Source of the DNA: Bacillota bacterium
GTDB lineage: Bacteria > Bacillota_C > Negativicutes > JAEYSJ01
NCBI GenBank assembly: GCA_023434855.1
Contig: JAEYSJ010000164.1
Span: 1 to 5,791 of the forward strand
Length of the DNA stretch: 5,791 nucleotides
Reading direction: 5' to 3'
The position numbers and the translations under genes are program-made. Below, piece after piece: positions 5,147-5,791 of this stretch. Numbering within the stretch: the first letter of the stretch is position 1; each line of letters begins with the position of its first letter. The notes beneath the pieces were generated by a model that was not told the origin of the DNA, made no database searches, and worked only from the letters and a program-made list of their open reading frames with translations.

Positions 5147-5791
5147 ATGTTGGACATGCCAATATATGTTTCCGGCCCTTCCATTACGCAAAGGGAGATA
5201 GATTATGTGGCCGACGCCGTTCGAAATGCGTGGTATGGCAATGCGAACAAGTATAATGAGGGTTTTGAAAAAGCGTTTGCCGATTATATTGGTGTAAGAT
5301 ATGCTGTTTCGCTGCCATCATGTACTTCAGCCATACATTTAGCTTTACTTTCCGCAGGGATAGGTAAAGATGATGAGGTTATTATTCCTGATATTACTTG
5401 GATAGCTAGTGCCGCACCTATCAATTATGTGGGGGCGGCGCCGGTATTTGCCGATATTGCACCCGATTCATGGTGCTTATCACCGGAATCCTTTAAAGAT
5501 GCTATCACGTCACGCACCAAAGCGGTGATTCCGGTCGATTTATACGGCAACATTCCCGAGATGGACGAAATCAGAGCGATTGCCCAAAAACACGGGATTC
5601 TTGTCCTGGAAGATGCCGCCGAGGCAATTGGCTCGGAATATAAGGGGCGTAAAGCGGGCGGCTTAGGCGATGTAGGCGTCTTTAGTTTTCATGGTTCTAA
5701 AACCATGACCACCGGTGAAGGTGGCATGTTAGTTACAGATAACAGAGATGTATATGAAAAGTGCCTAAAAATGCGCGATCATGGCCGGAGC
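5147..5791 (+). CDS. DegT/DnrJ/EryC1/StrS family PLP-dependent sugar aminotransferase, N-terminal part (3' end outside window)
   Basis: The frame is open to the right edge and gives 215 residues of a family that is usually 370-400 long. Motifs: PIYVSGPSITQREIDYV (about 5-21), typical N-terminus; SLPSCTSAIHLALLSAGIGKDDEVIIPD (about 55-82), whose Ser-Cys-Thr-Ser-Ala part binds the PLP phosphate region; YVGAAPVFADI (about 94-104); EDAAEAIGSEYKGRKAGG (about 155-172), with Asp156 expected to contact the pyridine nitrogen; and FSFHGSKTMTTGEGGM (about 179-194), with Lys185 as the PLP Schiff-base lysine. All catalytic residues within this half are present. Such enzymes transaminate a keto group of a nucleotide-linked sugar, usually with glutamate or glutamine as donor, giving an amino sugar. 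The FHGSK-type lysine motif is reminiscent of perosamine-synthase-like members, but C3 or C4 specificity cannot be told. The product could be the amine used by the upstream formyltransferase. Base composition is clearly richer in GC than the genes before it. Confidence 0.92.
   Translation, partial: MLDMPIYVSGPSITQREIDYVADAVRNAWYGNANKYNEGFEKAFADYIGVRYAVSLPSCTSAIHLALLSAGIGKDDEVIIPDITWIASAAPINYVGAAPVFADIAPDSWCLSPESFKDAITSRTKAVIPVDLYGNIPEMDEIRAIAQKHGILVLEDAAEAIGSEYKGRKAGGLGDVGVFSFHGSKTMTTGEGGMLVTDNRDVYEKCLKMRDHGRS

Overview
This window is one continuous, tightly packed run of eight plus-strand genes. The first is cut by the left edge and the last by the right edge. No gene on the minus strand is supported, and I see no tRNA, rRNA, CRISPR array, insertion sequence or convincing terminator. 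The DNA is AT-rich except at the right end. Several genes have strong GGAGG-type ribosome binding sites, and some appear to use GTG or TTG starts. This style fits a low-GC Bacillota lineage (clostridia or Negativicutes, for example), but no gene here fixes the taxonomy.

Layout, left to right: (1) the C-terminal half of an RfbC/RmlC-type dTDP-4-dehydrorhamnose 3,5-epimerase; (2) a small class I SAM methyltransferase, probably starting at a TTG; (3) a PurN-like formyltransferase with its Asn-His-Asp catalytic set intact; (4) a WbqC-family protein that overlaps gene 3 by 4 bases; (5) a CmcI-type ('cephalosporin hydroxylase' family) SAM-dependent enzyme that starts at a GTG inside the end of gene 4; (6) a radical SAM protein of the methylthiotransferase (MiaB/RimO/MtaB) type with six cluster cysteines but no TRAM domain; (7) a TylF/MycF-type O-methyltransferase; (8) the N-terminal 215 residues of a DegT/DnrJ/EryC1/StrS PLP-dependent sugar aminotransferase.

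Gaps run from about 10 to 60 bases and two junctions overlap, so the block is probably one transcription unit. As a group the genes look like a sugar-tailoring cassette: epimerase and aminotransferase at the ends to shape a nucleotide-linked deoxy(amino)sugar, and between them formyl, methyl and possibly methylthio transfer. Surface polysaccharide, O-antigen and flagellin-glycosylation loci carry such mixtures, as do some natural-product clusters. No glycosyltransferase, flippase or polymerase lies inside the window, so the final acceptor cannot be read from it.

The most unusual element is gene 6. A methylthiotransferase-like enzyme without the RNA-binding TRAM domain, placed among sugar-modifying genes, is a candidate for radical chemistry on a small molecule, glycan or protein rather than tRNA. 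A GC step (about 50% in part of gene 8 against about 31% in part of gene 6) suggests that genes 2-7 are a cassette with a different history from gene 8.
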